Source: Lysobacter firmicutimachus
GTDB taxonomy: Bacteria; Pseudomonadota; Gammaproteobacteria; Xanthomonadales; Xanthomonadaceae
Direction of reading: 5' to 3'
DNA length: 64,000 bases
Assembly (NCBI RefSeq): GCF_037027445.1
Contig: NZ_JBANDL010000002.1
Coordinates: 2,108,001-2,172,000 of the forward strand
Every line of letters starts with the position of its first letter. Positions within the stretch are counted from its first letter, which is position 1. Positions 35,971 through 43,811 of this stretch are shown here, in pieces. The notes below the pieces were generated by a model. That model was not told the origin of the DNA and did no database searches. It was given only the letters and a program-made list of their open reading frames with translations. The translations under genes were made by a program, and so were the position numbers.

Positions 35971-36888
35971 TTGTGGCTGGCGGCGTTGTTGCTCGGGCAG
36001 GGCTGCGATCGTTCGCCGCAGCCGGCCCCAACGCCCGCCGCACGCCCGGCCAGCGACGCCAATGCGACCTGGATGGCGGCCGCGCGCCGCCACCGCACCG
36101 AGCACTACCTGATCGCCACCACCGCGACGCCGGAGCAGGCGTCGCGGGTCGGCGTCGCGGTCGAGCAACTGCACCGCGCCTATCGCAGCCACTTCGCCGG
36201 CCACCTCGACGCGGACCAGCCGGGCGCACCGCTGAACCTGGTGTTGTACCGCGACCGGCCGGAATTCGTCGCTCACAACCGCAGCCATTCCTGGGCCGAG
36301 GCCTATTACCGTCCGCCGTATTGCTACGCCTACTACGCCGGCGGGCGGGAGAACACCTATCACTGGATGTTGCACGAGGCCACCCATCAGCTCAATGGCG
36401 AAGTCGCCGGTTGGACCCGCTTGCCGAAGTGGATCAACGAAGGCGTGGCCAGCTACTTCGGCGCCAGCCGGATCGAGGGCGGGCAACTGGCGCCGGGTAC
36501 GATCGACCCGAACGCGTATCCGATCTGGTGGCTGACCGACACGCCGTTCAGCGGCAATCTGCAACGCGATATCGCCGAGCAGCGGGTGATCGGGCTGCGC
36601 CGGCTGATGACCGACACCGGGCCGGACGTCCGCGTGCATCTGAACCTGTACTACATCGAGTACTGGAGCCTCACTCATTTCCTGTTCCACGGCCAGGACG
36701 GGCGCTACGCCGATGCCTATCGGCGTCTGATCGCCGCCGGCGGCGACGACCTGGCCGAGTTCGAGCGCCGCATCGGGCCGGTGGAGAGGATCGAGCGCGA
36801 GTGGTACAGCTATCTGCAATGGTTGCAGGCCGAACAGGCGATCGTCGAAAACCCGGCCTTGCTGGCGTCGCCGGCCGCGGGCGGCTGA
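35971..36888 (+). CDS. Lipoprotein metallopeptidase of the gluzincin type
   Basis: 305 residues from a TTG at 35971; an in-frame stop lies 3 codons upstream (35962), so this TTG is the only start that keeps the signal. The short signal ends in LLLGQGC, a lipobox with Cys12. HEATH (135-139) gives the zinc helix with the catalytic Glu, and Glu157 in WINEGVASYF is the third ligand, as in DUF1570-like peptidases. The protein is Tyr/Trp-rich. Likely anchored to a membrane facing the periplasm. AmpR follows 84 bp later on the same strand. Confidence 0.8.
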   Translation: MWLAALLLGQGCDRSPQPAPTPAARPASDANATWMAAARRHRTEHYLIATTATPEQASRVGVAVEQLHRAYRSHFAGHLDADQPGAPLNLVLYRDRPEFVAHNRSHSWAEAYYRPPYCYAYYAGGRENTYHWMLHEATHQLNGEVAGWTRLPKWINEGVASYFGASRIEGGQLAPGTIDPNAYPIWWLTDTPFSGNLQRDIAEQRVIGLRRLMTDTGPDVRVHLNLYYIEYWSLTHFLFHGQDGRYADAYRRLIAAGGDDLAEFERRIGPVERIEREWYSYLQWLQAEQAIVENPALLASPAAGG

Positions 36889-36972
36889 ACGGCGCCGAGC
36901 CGGCCCATCGCGTACGCGACCGCCGCGCGCGCAGCGGCTAGGATGCGGGACTGCCTTCGTACGGACCGGCGC

Positions 36973-37851
36973 ATGGCCCACACCCGCATCAACCTCGGCT
37001 CGCTCAAGGCGTTCGAAGCCGCCGCGCGCGCGCTCAGCCTGACCCGCGCCGCCGAAGAGCTCAACGTCACCCAGGCCGCGGTCAGTCAGCAGGTGCGGCA
37101 GTTGGAGGCCCAACTCGGGGTCGATCTGTTCCGGCGCCTGCCGCGCGGCCTGGCGCTGACCGACGAGGCGTTGGGATTGCTGCCGGCGATCCAGGAAGCC
37201 TTCGACCGCATCGAGGGCGCGCTGGACCGGGTCGGCAGCGGCAGCGCGGGCGAAGTGGTGCATGTCGGCGCGGTCGGCACCTTCGCCTGCGGTTGGCTGT
37301 TGCCGCGGCTGGCGGAGTTCGCGCGCCGGCATCCCGGCGTGGACGTGCGCCTGAGCACTCACAACAACCGCGTCGACCCGGCCGGCGAAGGCCTGGACTA
37401 CGCGATCCGCTACGGCCGCGGCACCTGGCCCGGCATGGAGAGCCGGTTCCTGATGGGGGCGCCGCTGACCCCGCTGTGCACGCCGGCGATCGCCGCGCAG
37501 TTGCGCACGCCGGCCGACCTGGCGCGCTTCCCTCTGCTGCGCTCGTACTTCGTCGACGACTGGCGCTTGTGGTTCGAAGCCGCGCAGACCGTGCTGCCGG
37601 GACCGGTCAACGGCCCGATCTTCGATTCCTCGCTGACCATGGTGCAATGCGCCCTGCAGGGCCACGGCATCGCCCTGGCGCCGTTGGCGATGTTCGCCGC
37701 CGAACGGGCCGAGGGCCGGTTGTTGCAGCCGTTCGCGGTCGAACTCGATGCCGGCGGCTATTGGCTCACCCGGCTCGCCTTGAAACCGGCCGGCGCCGGC
37801 GCGCGCGCGTTCGCCGAGTGGCTGCATAGCGAGTGCGCAGCGGCGCCGTAG
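36973..37851 (+). CDS. ampR: AmpR-type LysR regulator
   Basis: 292 residues from ATG 36973, the AmpR length. The helix-turn-helix is FEAAARALSLTRAAEELNVTQAAVSQQV. The effector domain is close to enterobacterial AmpR as I remember it: LSTHNNRVDPAGEGLDYAIRY, LCTPAIAAQL, LLRSY, IFDSSLTMV, GGYWLTRL. Residues Gly102, Thr103 and Asp135, which in AmpR control ligand response, are all present. AmpR senses peptidoglycan fragments and normally sits divergent from a beta-lactamase gene; here no beta-lactamase is adjacent. Confidence 0.88.
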   Translation: MAHTRINLGSLKAFEAAARALSLTRAAEELNVTQAAVSQQVRQLEAQLGVDLFRRLPRGLALTDEALGLLPAIQEAFDRIEGALDRVGSGSAGEVVHVGAVGTFACGWLLPRLAEFARRHPGVDVRLSTHNNRVDPAGEGLDYAIRYGRGTWPGMESRFLMGAPLTPLCTPAIAAQLRTPADLARFPLLRSYFVDDWRLWFEAAQTVLPGPVNGPIFDSSLTMVQCALQGHGIALAPLAMFAAERAEGRLLQPFAVELDAGGYWLTRLALKPAGAGARAFAEWLHSECAAAP

Positions 37852-37914
37852 CGCGGCGCCGCCGGCCGCGGAAGCCCGCGGCCGCACGCATCTTCCTGCG
37901 TGCCTGCCGTCAAT

Positions 37915-38553
37915 TCAGCGCTTCGTGCCGCGTTTGGACGGTTTCGGCGTCGTATTCGAAGCTTCGGGAGGCAAGGTCCGCCTGATCAGCCAAAGCATCG
38001 CCGCCCGCACCCGGGCCGGATCGGCGCCGGCGTCGATCTCGAGCGCGGCGCGGTCGAATGCGGCGGAGAGCAGGGCGGCGAGGGCGTCGATCGGCGCCTG
38101 CGCCGGGTCCATCGCTGCGCTCAGTCCCTGGCGCAAGCTGTCGGCGGCGTGGCGACGGTCGATCGCATCGATTTCGGCGTGGCCGAGCGCGGCCGGGCCT
38201 TCGATCAACAGCAGCCGGGTGCGGCCAGGCGCGGTCATCGCACGCAGATAGGCTTCGGCCCCGGCGATCAGGGCCTGGTCCGGCGGCAACGCGGCCGGGC
38301 TTGCCGCCTCTATTTCGCCGGCCACGGCTTCGGCTTCGCGCAGCAGCACGTGACGGAACAGATCGCGCTTGTCCGCGAAGTGGTGATAGAGCGCGCCGCG
38401 GGTGGTGCCCGCGGCGGCGGAGACGTCCGGGGTCGAGGTGTCGCCGTAGCCGCGCTCGACGAACAGCGCGCGTGCGGCGTCCATCAGCGCCTGGCGGGTG
38501 GCGTCGGTGCGCTCGCGATTGCTGCGCGGAGCACGGGCAGGGGGTGTTGGCAT
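37915..38553 (-). CDS. TetR-family transcriptional repressor
   Basis: 212 residues from ATG 38553. The TetR helix-turn-helix is typical ([36 protein letters not shown]). The ligand domain is Ala/Leu-rich, without a recognised ligand. The start codon itself overlaps the first of two operator palindromes, which suggests autorepression. It is divergent from the VOC gene at 38624, its likely target. The frame also allows an ATG at 38586, but that lies across both operators and would put coding sequence there. Confidence 0.9.
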   Translation of the reverse strand: MPTPPARAPRSNRERTDATRQALMDAARALFVERGYGDTSTPDVSAAAGTTRGALYHHFADKRDLFRHVLLREAEAVAGEIEAASPAALPPDQALIAGAEAYLRAMTAPGRTRLLLIEGPAALGHAEIDAIDRRHAADSLRQGLSAAMDPAQAPIDALAALLSAAFDRAALEIDAGADPARVRAAMLWLIRRTLPPEASNTTPKPSKRGTKR

Positions 38554-38570
38554 ACATACAGCCTGTATGT
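38554..38570. promoter_or_regulatory. TetR operator palindrome 1
   Basis: ACATACAG-C-CTGTATGT is a perfect 17-bp palindrome touching the TetR start codon. It matches the second site at 38584 in its core ATACAG-N-CTGTAT. Confidence 0.8.
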
Positions 38571-38583
38571 TAATTTGGATTTG

Positions 38584-38598
38584 CATACAGACTGTATG
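38584..38598. promoter_or_regulatory. TetR operator palindrome 2
   Basis: CATACAG-A-CTGTATG is a 15-bp perfect palindrome, centred 29 bp from the first site, just under three helical turns. It lies 25 bp before the VOC gene start. The two sites share the core ATACAG-N-CTGTAT. Confidence 0.8.
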
Positions 38599-38623
38599 TC
38601 AAAAAACCAGAGGACGCACCGGC

Positions 38624-39052
38624 ATGAAAGTGACCAGCTACTACCCCGTGATCATGACCCACGACGTCGCCGGCACCGCCGCCTTCTACCGCGACCACTT
38701 CGGCTTCGTCGCGCTGTTCACCGCCGACTGGTACGTGCATCTGCAGTCGGCGCAGGACCCGTCGATCAACCTGGCCGTGCTCGACGGCCGCCACCACACC
38801 ATTCCCGAATCCGGTCGCGGCCGGGTCGGCGGCCTGTTGTTGAACTTCGAGGTCGAAGACGTCGATGCGGCGCACGAACGCCTGAGCGCAGCCGGCCTGC
38901 CGGTGCTGTTGAGCCTGCGCGACGAGGCCTTCGGCCAGCGCCACTTCATCACCGCCGACCCCAACGGCGTGCTGATCGACATCATCAAGCCGATTCCGCC
39001 CAGCGGCGAATTCGTCGAGCAGTACGAGGCGAGCGCGCTGCCGGTGGCGTGA
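38624..39052 (+). CDS. VOC-family protein under TetR control
   Basis: 142 residues from ATG 38624 with CCAGAGGACG upstream. The glyoxalase-like fold starts [28 protein letters not shown], and the second module has [19 protein letters not shown] with the metal-ligand region. The family includes dioxygenases, glyoxalase and antibiotic-binding proteins. Divergent from the TetR gene, with two operators between, so it is probably derepressed by the compound that TetR senses, perhaps its own substrate. Confidence 0.88.
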   Translation: MKVTSYYPVIMTHDVAGTAAFYRDHFGFVALFTADWYVHLQSAQDPSINLAVLDGRHHTIPESGRGRVGGLLLNFEVEDVDAAHERLSAAGLPVLLSLRDEAFGQRHFITADPNGVLIDIIKPIPPSGEFVEQYEASALPVA

Positions 39053-39205
39053 CGGACGCCGGCAGGCCGCAGGATCGGCGTGGGCCGCAGCCGCCGGAGC
39101 GGCGACGTTCGGGCGCGGGCGTCGGCGAGAGCGTTTGCGCTGCTTGCCAGTTCGTCGAGGCATGCGCGGCTGCTACGGAGGGCGGACAGAACGCCCTTCG
39201 CGCGA

Positions 39206-39625
39206 TCATTCGATCAAGCCCGAGCTCTGCGCCGCGTCCGGGTCGGCGAAGATCGCCATCGCGGTGCGCATGGGGCGGAAGCCGAGCTTGCGGTAGAAAC
39301 CTTCCTTGCCGGGCTGGGCGTAGAGCAGGATCTTGCGGTGGCCCTGGGCGCTCGCGACCAGGCGTTCGACCACTTGCTGGCCCAGGCCGCGGCCCTGGTA
39401 GTCCGGGTGGACCACGATGTCGGCCAGGTAGGCGCAGTCGCGGCCGTCGGCGAGGGCGCGGCCGGCGGCGATCAGGCGGCCCTGGTCGTACAGCAGCGCC
39501 GCGTGCCGGCTGGCGCCGTAGACCGCGCGCAGGTGTTCGGGGGATTTGGTCCCCAGCGGCGCGATCCGATACAGCTCGGACAATGCCTCCCAGTCGAGGC
39601 CGTCGGTGTCGTGGCTCCATTGCAT
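39206..39625 (-). CDS. GNAT-family N-acetyltransferase
   Basis: 139 residues, the normal short GNAT length. Motif A for acetyl-CoA is LADIVVHPDYQGRGLGQQVVERLV (QGRGLG, R/QxxGxG/A). The end, LLYAQPGKEGFYRKLGFRPM, is the motif B strand and helix with the usual FYxKxGF pattern. It has no signal and should be cytoplasmic. The substrate is unknown. Convergent with the VOC gene upstream; the promoter lies near 39650. Confidence 0.9.
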   Translation of the reverse strand: MQWSHDTDGLDWEALSELYRIAPLGTKSPEHLRAVYGASRHAALLYDQGRLIAAGRALADGRDCAYLADIVVHPDYQGRGLGQQVVERLVASAQGHRKILLYAQPGKEGFYRKLGFRPMRTAMAIFADPDAAQSSGLIE

Positions 39626-39804
39626 GGTCGTGCTCCGTTGGCGATGGGCTCAGCCTAGGCCGGCGCCGGCACGCCGAGGGGGCCAGTTCGCGCGGGTTCG
39701 CGGGTGCCAGGCCATGCCCCGGCTTCACGCGTCGCGCCCGCTGCCGTTGTGACGGGTGCGGCGGCGCGATTTCCGTGCCGCGGCGCCTATGCGAGGACAC
39801 CGCG

Positions 39805-40014
39805 ATGAGCGATACGTTCGAACAAACCTGCGATTACTGCGGAGCCAAGTTCCGGGTCGATGTGCCCCACCAGGAAGGGCACGATTCGCTGGAGGAGTAC
39901 TACTGCCCGGACTGCCACAAGGAATTCAAGACCCGGGCCGCCTACACGCCCACGGTCACCCGGATCAGCGGCCGCACCGACGGCCGCACCGACCAGTACG
40001 ACAACCGCGCCTGA
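39805..40014 (+). CDS. Small zinc-ribbon protein
   Basis: 69 residues from ATG 39805. CDYCG (9-13) and CPDCH (34-38) make a four-cysteine zinc ribbon. The basic Gly/Arg/Thr tail (RISGRTDGRTDQYDN) may contact RNA or protein. It starts MSDTFEQTCDY with GAGGACACCGCG upstream. The gene stands alone, with a strong hairpin following. Function unknown. Confidence 0.75.
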   Translation: MSDTFEQTCDYCGAKFRVDVPHQEGHDSLEEYYCPDCHKEFKTRAAYTPTVTRISGRTDGRTDQYDNRA

Positions 40015-40021
40015 GCGGCCC

Positions 40022-40051
40022 GGCGCGCCGGCCGCGCTGCGCCGGCGCGCC
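40022..40051. terminator. Hairpin terminator followed by TATTT
   Basis: GGCGCGCCGGC (40022-40032) pairs with GCCGGCGCGCC (40041-40051), an 11-bp stem with an 8-base loop. Its right arm overlaps the stop of the convergent gene at 40051. A short T-containing run follows on the plus strand. Confidence 0.65.
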
Positions 40052-40917
40052 TATTTCAACACCGGCGGGTACTTCTCGCCGTACTCCAGTGCGGTATCCA
40101 GGCGCGTGGTCAGCTTGATCGGGCAGTTGTAATAGTCCGAATGCGCGCACAGGAAGGCATACAGGGTGTTCAGATTGAACCGCATCGCCGCCGGCGGCTG
40201 GCCCTTGGCGAAGCGGGCTTCCAGCACGCGGCCGCCGCCGTAGCTGGTCTTGGCCGAGGTCCGGTCGGTCAGGAACAGCAGCACGGCATCGATCTTGGCC
40301 CAGTCCTTTTCCTTGTGGTAGGCGCGCAGGCGGTAAGTCTTGCCGCGCAGCGGCAGGTCGACGTCGCCGACCCAGTACATCAGCCCGGTGTGGTTGCGCG
40401 AATCGAGGTGGCTGACGCCGACCGGCACCGGCTTGCGCTGGAACTTGCCCTCGACCACGCCGCTGGCGTCGTAGGGGAAAAAGCTGAGTTCGCGAAAGCG
40501 CTGTTGCGACAGGGCCGGGTTGTACAGCCAAGCCTTGATCGAATCCTCGTAGACGGTGGCGCGCACGATCAGGCCGTTGCCCAGCGCCTGTTGCTGCTCG
40601 GGCGCGCGCAACAGATCGACCGGCTCGCGCCCCGGCGCGTGCAGCCAGGCCCGGCCGTCGAGATATTCCAGCCGCGTCGTGGCCTCCGGCTTGCCCGCAT
40701 CGGCGCCCCAGCGCGCGTCGGCGGGCCGGGCGGCGGCGACCAGGCGCGCGCTCTTGCCGGGCGCGATCACGGTCGCATCCTGGATCGCGTACATGCCGGT
40801 CGGGCCGCCGGCATGCCGGTTCATCGCCTCGCGGAAAGCGTCGTACTCCTGGCGCGGGTCGGCGGAGGCGCTGGCGCCGAGCAGCAGGGCGAGCACGGGG
40901 GGCAGCCACAAACGCAT
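40051..40917 (-). CDS. DUF1684 exported protein
   Basis: 288 residues with a signal peptide (VLALLLGASASAD). The DUF1684 core is seen: SFFPYDASGVVEGKF, the DSRNHTGLMYWVGDVDL stretch and the end LYAFLCAHSDYYNCPIKLT with its two cysteines and His. The family is conserved in bacteria that degrade or secrete polymers, but its role is not established. It follows the PhnB-like gene by 76 bp on the same strand and may share a transcript. Confidence 0.85.
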   Translation of the reverse strand: MRLWLPPVLALLLGASASADPRQEYDAFREAMNRHAGGPTGMYAIQDATVIAPGKSARLVAAARPADARWGADAGKPEATTRLEYLDGRAWLHAPGREPVDLLRAPEQQQALGNGLIVRATVYEDSIKAWLYNPALSQQRFRELSFFPYDASGVVEGKFQRKPVPVGVSHLDSRNHTGLMYWVGDVDLPLRGKTYRLRAYHKEKDWAKIDAVLLFLTDRTSAKTSYGGGRVLEARFAKGQPPAAMRFNLNTLYAFLCAHSDYYNCPIKLTTRLDTALEYGEKYPPVLK

Positions 40918-40993
40918 GGTTCGGTCCTCGTTGGGGGCGCTCGCTGCGGCGCGGCCGCCCGATGTAGCGGCCGCGTCGCAGGCGCATGCCGGC

Positions 40994-41491
40994 TCAGGCC
41001 GCCGCGCGGCGCAGTTCGGCCAAGTCGATCTTCTTCATTTTCAGCATCGCCTGGGTGGCGCGCTGGGCGCGGCCGGGATCGGGATCGCCGATCAGCCGGA
41101 TCAACTCTTCCGGCACCACTTGCCAGGACAGGCCGTAGCGGTCCTTGAGCCAGCCGCATTGCTGCGCGCGCGGGTCGCCGCCGGCGCTCAGCCGCTCCCA
41201 GTAGCGGTCGACCTCGTCCTGCGAGCGGCAGTTGACCACCAGCGAGACGGCTTCGTTGAACTTGAAGTGCGGGCCGCCGTTGAGCGCGGTGAACGCCTGG
41301 CCGTCGAGCTCGAAGGCGATGGTCATGATCGCGCCCTCCGCTTGTCCGGACACTTGCGCGCTGGCGCGGTCGTAGCGGGTCTCGCCCACGATGCGCGAAC
41401 GCTCGAAGGTGTCGAGGTAGTAGTGCACCGCCTCTTCGGCCTGCCGGTCGAACCAGAGAAACGGGGTGATGCGTTGGAAGCGGTCGGTCAT
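40994..41491 (-). CDS. PhnB-like VOC-family protein
   Basis: 165 residues from ATG 41491. The PhnB/3-demethylubiquinone methyltransferase-like VOC pattern is visible: ITPFLWFDRQAEEAVHYYLDTF, GQAFTALNGGPHFKFNEAVSLVV and QQCGWLKDRYGLSWQVVPEEL. The C-terminal helices contain ATQAMLKMKKIDLAELRRA, usual for this subgroup. No catalytic activity is proven for the family. It is upstream of DUF1684 on the same strand with a 76-bp gap. Confidence 0.88.
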   Translation of the reverse strand: MTDRFQRITPFLWFDRQAEEAVHYYLDTFERSRIVGETRYDRASAQVSGQAEGAIMTIAFELDGQAFTALNGGPHFKFNEAVSLVVNCRSQDEVDRYWERLSAGGDPRAQQCGWLKDRYGLSWQVVPEELIRLIGDPDPGRAQRATQAMLKMKKIDLAELRRAAA

Positions 41492-41746
41492 GGCGATGCT
41501 CCGTGCGAGGGGGAGGCAACCGGGTCACGCTAGCGCATCGGCGCGGAGGCGGGCTGTCCGATTGTCGTGTATTCGACGAACGGGACGGCGCGGGATCGAC
41601 GCGCGCGGACGCCGTCCGACCGGAGGAGGCCCTCTCAGAGTGGGCGCCCGCGCACGTTTCGCGACATTGGCCCGCGGTCGCCTGTCCTCCGCTTTCGACC
41701 CTGGGGCGTTAGCTCAGGGGGAATCCCGCCTGCCGAAGAGTCCGTC

Positions 41747-42352
41747 ATGCCCCTGCCGTTGTCTCCCGCCGAACTGGCCTGGTACGTCACCGGCCGCTTC
41801 TATCGCCGTGCCGACGGTTTGTTGGCCGATTACGGCTATTTTCTGCATCTGTCCGGGATCGACGCGCCGTTGTTCGCCGGCGAGGTGGCCGAGGGCAACG
41901 CCTACTTCACGTTCGCCGCGCAACCGTTCCGGTCCGGCAGCGCGGTCAATGGCGCCTTGCAACTGGGCCTGGACCGGGTCGGCGAGTTTTCGGTCTATCT
42001 GCAGCGCGAGCCCGCCGGCGACTTCGACGATCCGGCTTCGTTCGCGCGCGGCGAACGCATCGCCGTGTTCCGCCGCACCGGGCTGGTGGTCGGCACCACG
42101 GTCGAGGCCAGCCTCGGCGGTGCGCCGGGCGCGGTGTTCGCCGACAACGTGTTCAGCGCACGCCTGATCGAAAGCCGGCCGTTCCGTTTCGACGGACACA
42201 GCTACGACCTGGCCGAGATTCTCGGCCGCGGCGTGACCCAGTTCGGCACCGCCGCCAACGTGCCGGTGCCGGTACCGATCACGCCCGCGCCGCCGCATTA
42301 CGACCTGATCCTGCCGTTCACCGGTTCGGCGATCGCGCTGGCGCGGACCTGA
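41747..42352 (+). CDS. Hypothetical beta-rich protein
   Basis: 201 residues from ATG 41747 (MPLPLSPAELAWYVTG). It has no signal peptide and is rich in beta-prone segments with Phe, Gly and Tyr (AYFTFAAQPFRSGSAVNGALQLG, FSVYLQREPAGDFDD). The end has a repeated Pro-Val stretch (NVPVPVPITPAPPHYD), usually an extended linker. The PAAR gene lies 159 bp downstream on the same strand. A link to type VI secretion is possible but unproven. No family recognised. Confidence 0.55.
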   Translation: MPLPLSPAELAWYVTGRFYRRADGLLADYGYFLHLSGIDAPLFAGEVAEGNAYFTFAAQPFRSGSAVNGALQLGLDRVGEFSVYLQREPAGDFDDPASFARGERIAVFRRTGLVVGTTVEASLGGAPGAVFADNVFSARLIESRPFRFDGHSYDLAEILGRGVTQFGTAANVPVPVPITPAPPHYDLILPFTGSAIALART

Positions 42353-42511
42353 GGGGAATGCTCCGATGCCGCAACTTTCGGTTGCTCTTGAATGCGAACC
42401 GCGACGGCACTCACCATGAACGCCGTCCCCGGGCCCGCCGTTTGCGGTCACGACGCCCGCGCGGACTCGTCTTGCCGAGCAAGGCGCTACGACGCAATGC
42501 GGAGATAGGCG

Positions 42512-42820
42512 ATGGTGCGGCATCGAATCCAGGTCGGCGACACCACCAGCGGCGGCGGCAGCGTCGTCGCCGGCGCGCCGGCGCAATCCCCGGGCGGGCC
42601 CAGTTGGGCCCGGGTCGGCGACGCGGTGCAGTGCGGCGTGCACGGCGCGACCACCGTCGCCACCGGCGATGCGCAACTGCGCATCGACGGCCGTGCGGTG
42701 GCCCGCCACGGCGACTTCTGCGCCTGCGGCTGCATCCTGATCTCGCAGCGGCAGATCCGCTCGATCGTCGAGCACGGCCGCGGCTTCGCGGTCGAACATG
42801 AGACCGGCGTCACGGATTGA
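42512..42820 (+). CDS. PAAR-domain protein
   Basis: 102 residues. Repeated short beta strands with Gly and VGD pattern fit a PAAR cone: HRIQVGDTTSGGGSVVAGAPAQ, WARVGDAVQCGVHGATTVATGDAQLRIDGRAVARHGDFCACG. PAAR proteins cap the VgrG spike of type VI secretion systems and bind zinc through His and Cys residues, as in VHG and HGDFCACG here. No VgrG, effector or immunity partner is adjacent. The GGAG at 42500 and an ATG at 42512 fix the start. Confidence 0.8.
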   Translation: MVRHRIQVGDTTSGGGSVVAGAPAQSPGGPSWARVGDAVQCGVHGATTVATGDAQLRIDGRAVARHGDFCACGCILISQRQIRSIVEHGRGFAVEHETGVTD

Positions 42821-42874
42821 GCCCGGCCCGGCTAGACTGCGCGCCATCGCAACCGGCAGGCGACGCGCTCGGGC

Positions 42875-43468
42875 ATGGACCTGGCTCTATTCGATTTCGA
42901 CGGCACGATCACTTACGACGAAACCTTCCCCGGCTTCGTCCGCGCCACCGTCGGCCGCCGCCGCCTGGCCCTGGGCCAGGTGCTGATGGCGCCGTACGGC
43001 ATCGGCTACAAGCTCGGCCTGATGTCCGGCGCGACGGTGCGCCGGCGCATCGTCGCCTTCGGCTATCGCGGCCGCAGCGAGCAGGCGGTGCGCGAGGCCG
43101 GCGCGCGCTACGTGCGCGAAGTGGTGGCGCAGCGGTTGCGGCCGGAGGCGCTGCAGCGCATCGCCTGGCACCGCGAGCGCGGCGACCGCGTGGTGGTGGT
43201 GACGGCATCGCTGGACCTGTTCGTCGCGCCCTGGTGCGAGGACCAGGGCCTGGAACTGATCAGCTCGCATCTGGAGGCCGAACGCGGCGTGCTGACCGGG
43301 CGCTACCTGGGCGCGGACTGCTGCGGCGCGGAGAAGGCGCGACGGGTGCGCGAGCGCATCGACCTGAGCGCCTACGGCACGGTATATGCCTACGGCGACA
43401 CGGTCGAGGATCTGGCGCTGCTGACGCTGGCCCAGCGCAAGTACTACCGCTGGCAGGAAGTCGCCTGA
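42875..43468 (+). CDS. HAD-family phosphatase, subfamily IB
   Basis: 197 residues from ATG 42875 with all three HAD motifs: DFDGT (catalytic Asp, residues 7-11), VVVVTASLDLF (Thr/Ser), and the Lys plus YAYGDTVEDLALL Asp pair. The layout, DFDGTITYDETFPGFVR with a helical cap, matches the IB group (phosphoserine phosphatase-like, also PgpC). The substrate is probably a small phosphate ester; the gene lies 54 bp after the PAAR stop, so co-transcription is possible but functionally unclear. Confidence 0.88.
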   Translation: MDLALFDFDGTITYDETFPGFVRATVGRRRLALGQVLMAPYGIGYKLGLMSGATVRRRIVAFGYRGRSEQAVREAGARYVREVVAQRLRPEALQRIAWHRERGDRVVVVTASLDLFVAPWCEDQGLELISSHLEAERGVLTGRYLGADCCGAEKARRVRERIDLSAYGTVYAYGDTVEDLALLTLAQRKYYRWQEVA

Positions 43469-43811
43469 GCCGCGCCGACGACGCGGCGCGGGATCGCGCT
43501 TGACCGCGGTCGCGGTTCGCGACATCCGCCGCCGATGCGTCGGCGCGCGTCGAGGTCCGCGGGAGGCTCGGATCCGCATGCGTTTTCGCCCTTGCCGGGT
43601 GCGTTCGGCGGCGATGCATGATCGGCTGCGCATTCGCGGCTTGACCGCAGGCACGCCGGTTCACCGAGGTGACCGAGCGCATAGCCGGCGGCTATGGCAG
43701 CCATCGAATCAAACGATTTCAGCCCCGGCCGGCCGCGCACTAGGGTCGACCGGGACGCCTGCGCCCCCGCGACAGCGTCTTCCGCCCAGCACGCCAGCAA
43801 GGGAGAACGAC
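43469..43811. other. Intergenic stretch, no gene recognised
   Basis: 343 bp before the dihaem cytochrome gene. No conserved open frame was identified. GGGAGAACGAC just before 43812 is the ribosome binding site of the next gene. Confidence 0.5.

Noticed and set aside
41703..41740. Sequence GGGGCGTTAGCTCAGGGGGAA resembling the 5' half of a tRNA
   Set aside because: The D-arm partner GAGC, anticodon arm and TTCGA-type arm are missing; the match is confined to the first ~20 bases and it runs into the start of the gene at 41747.
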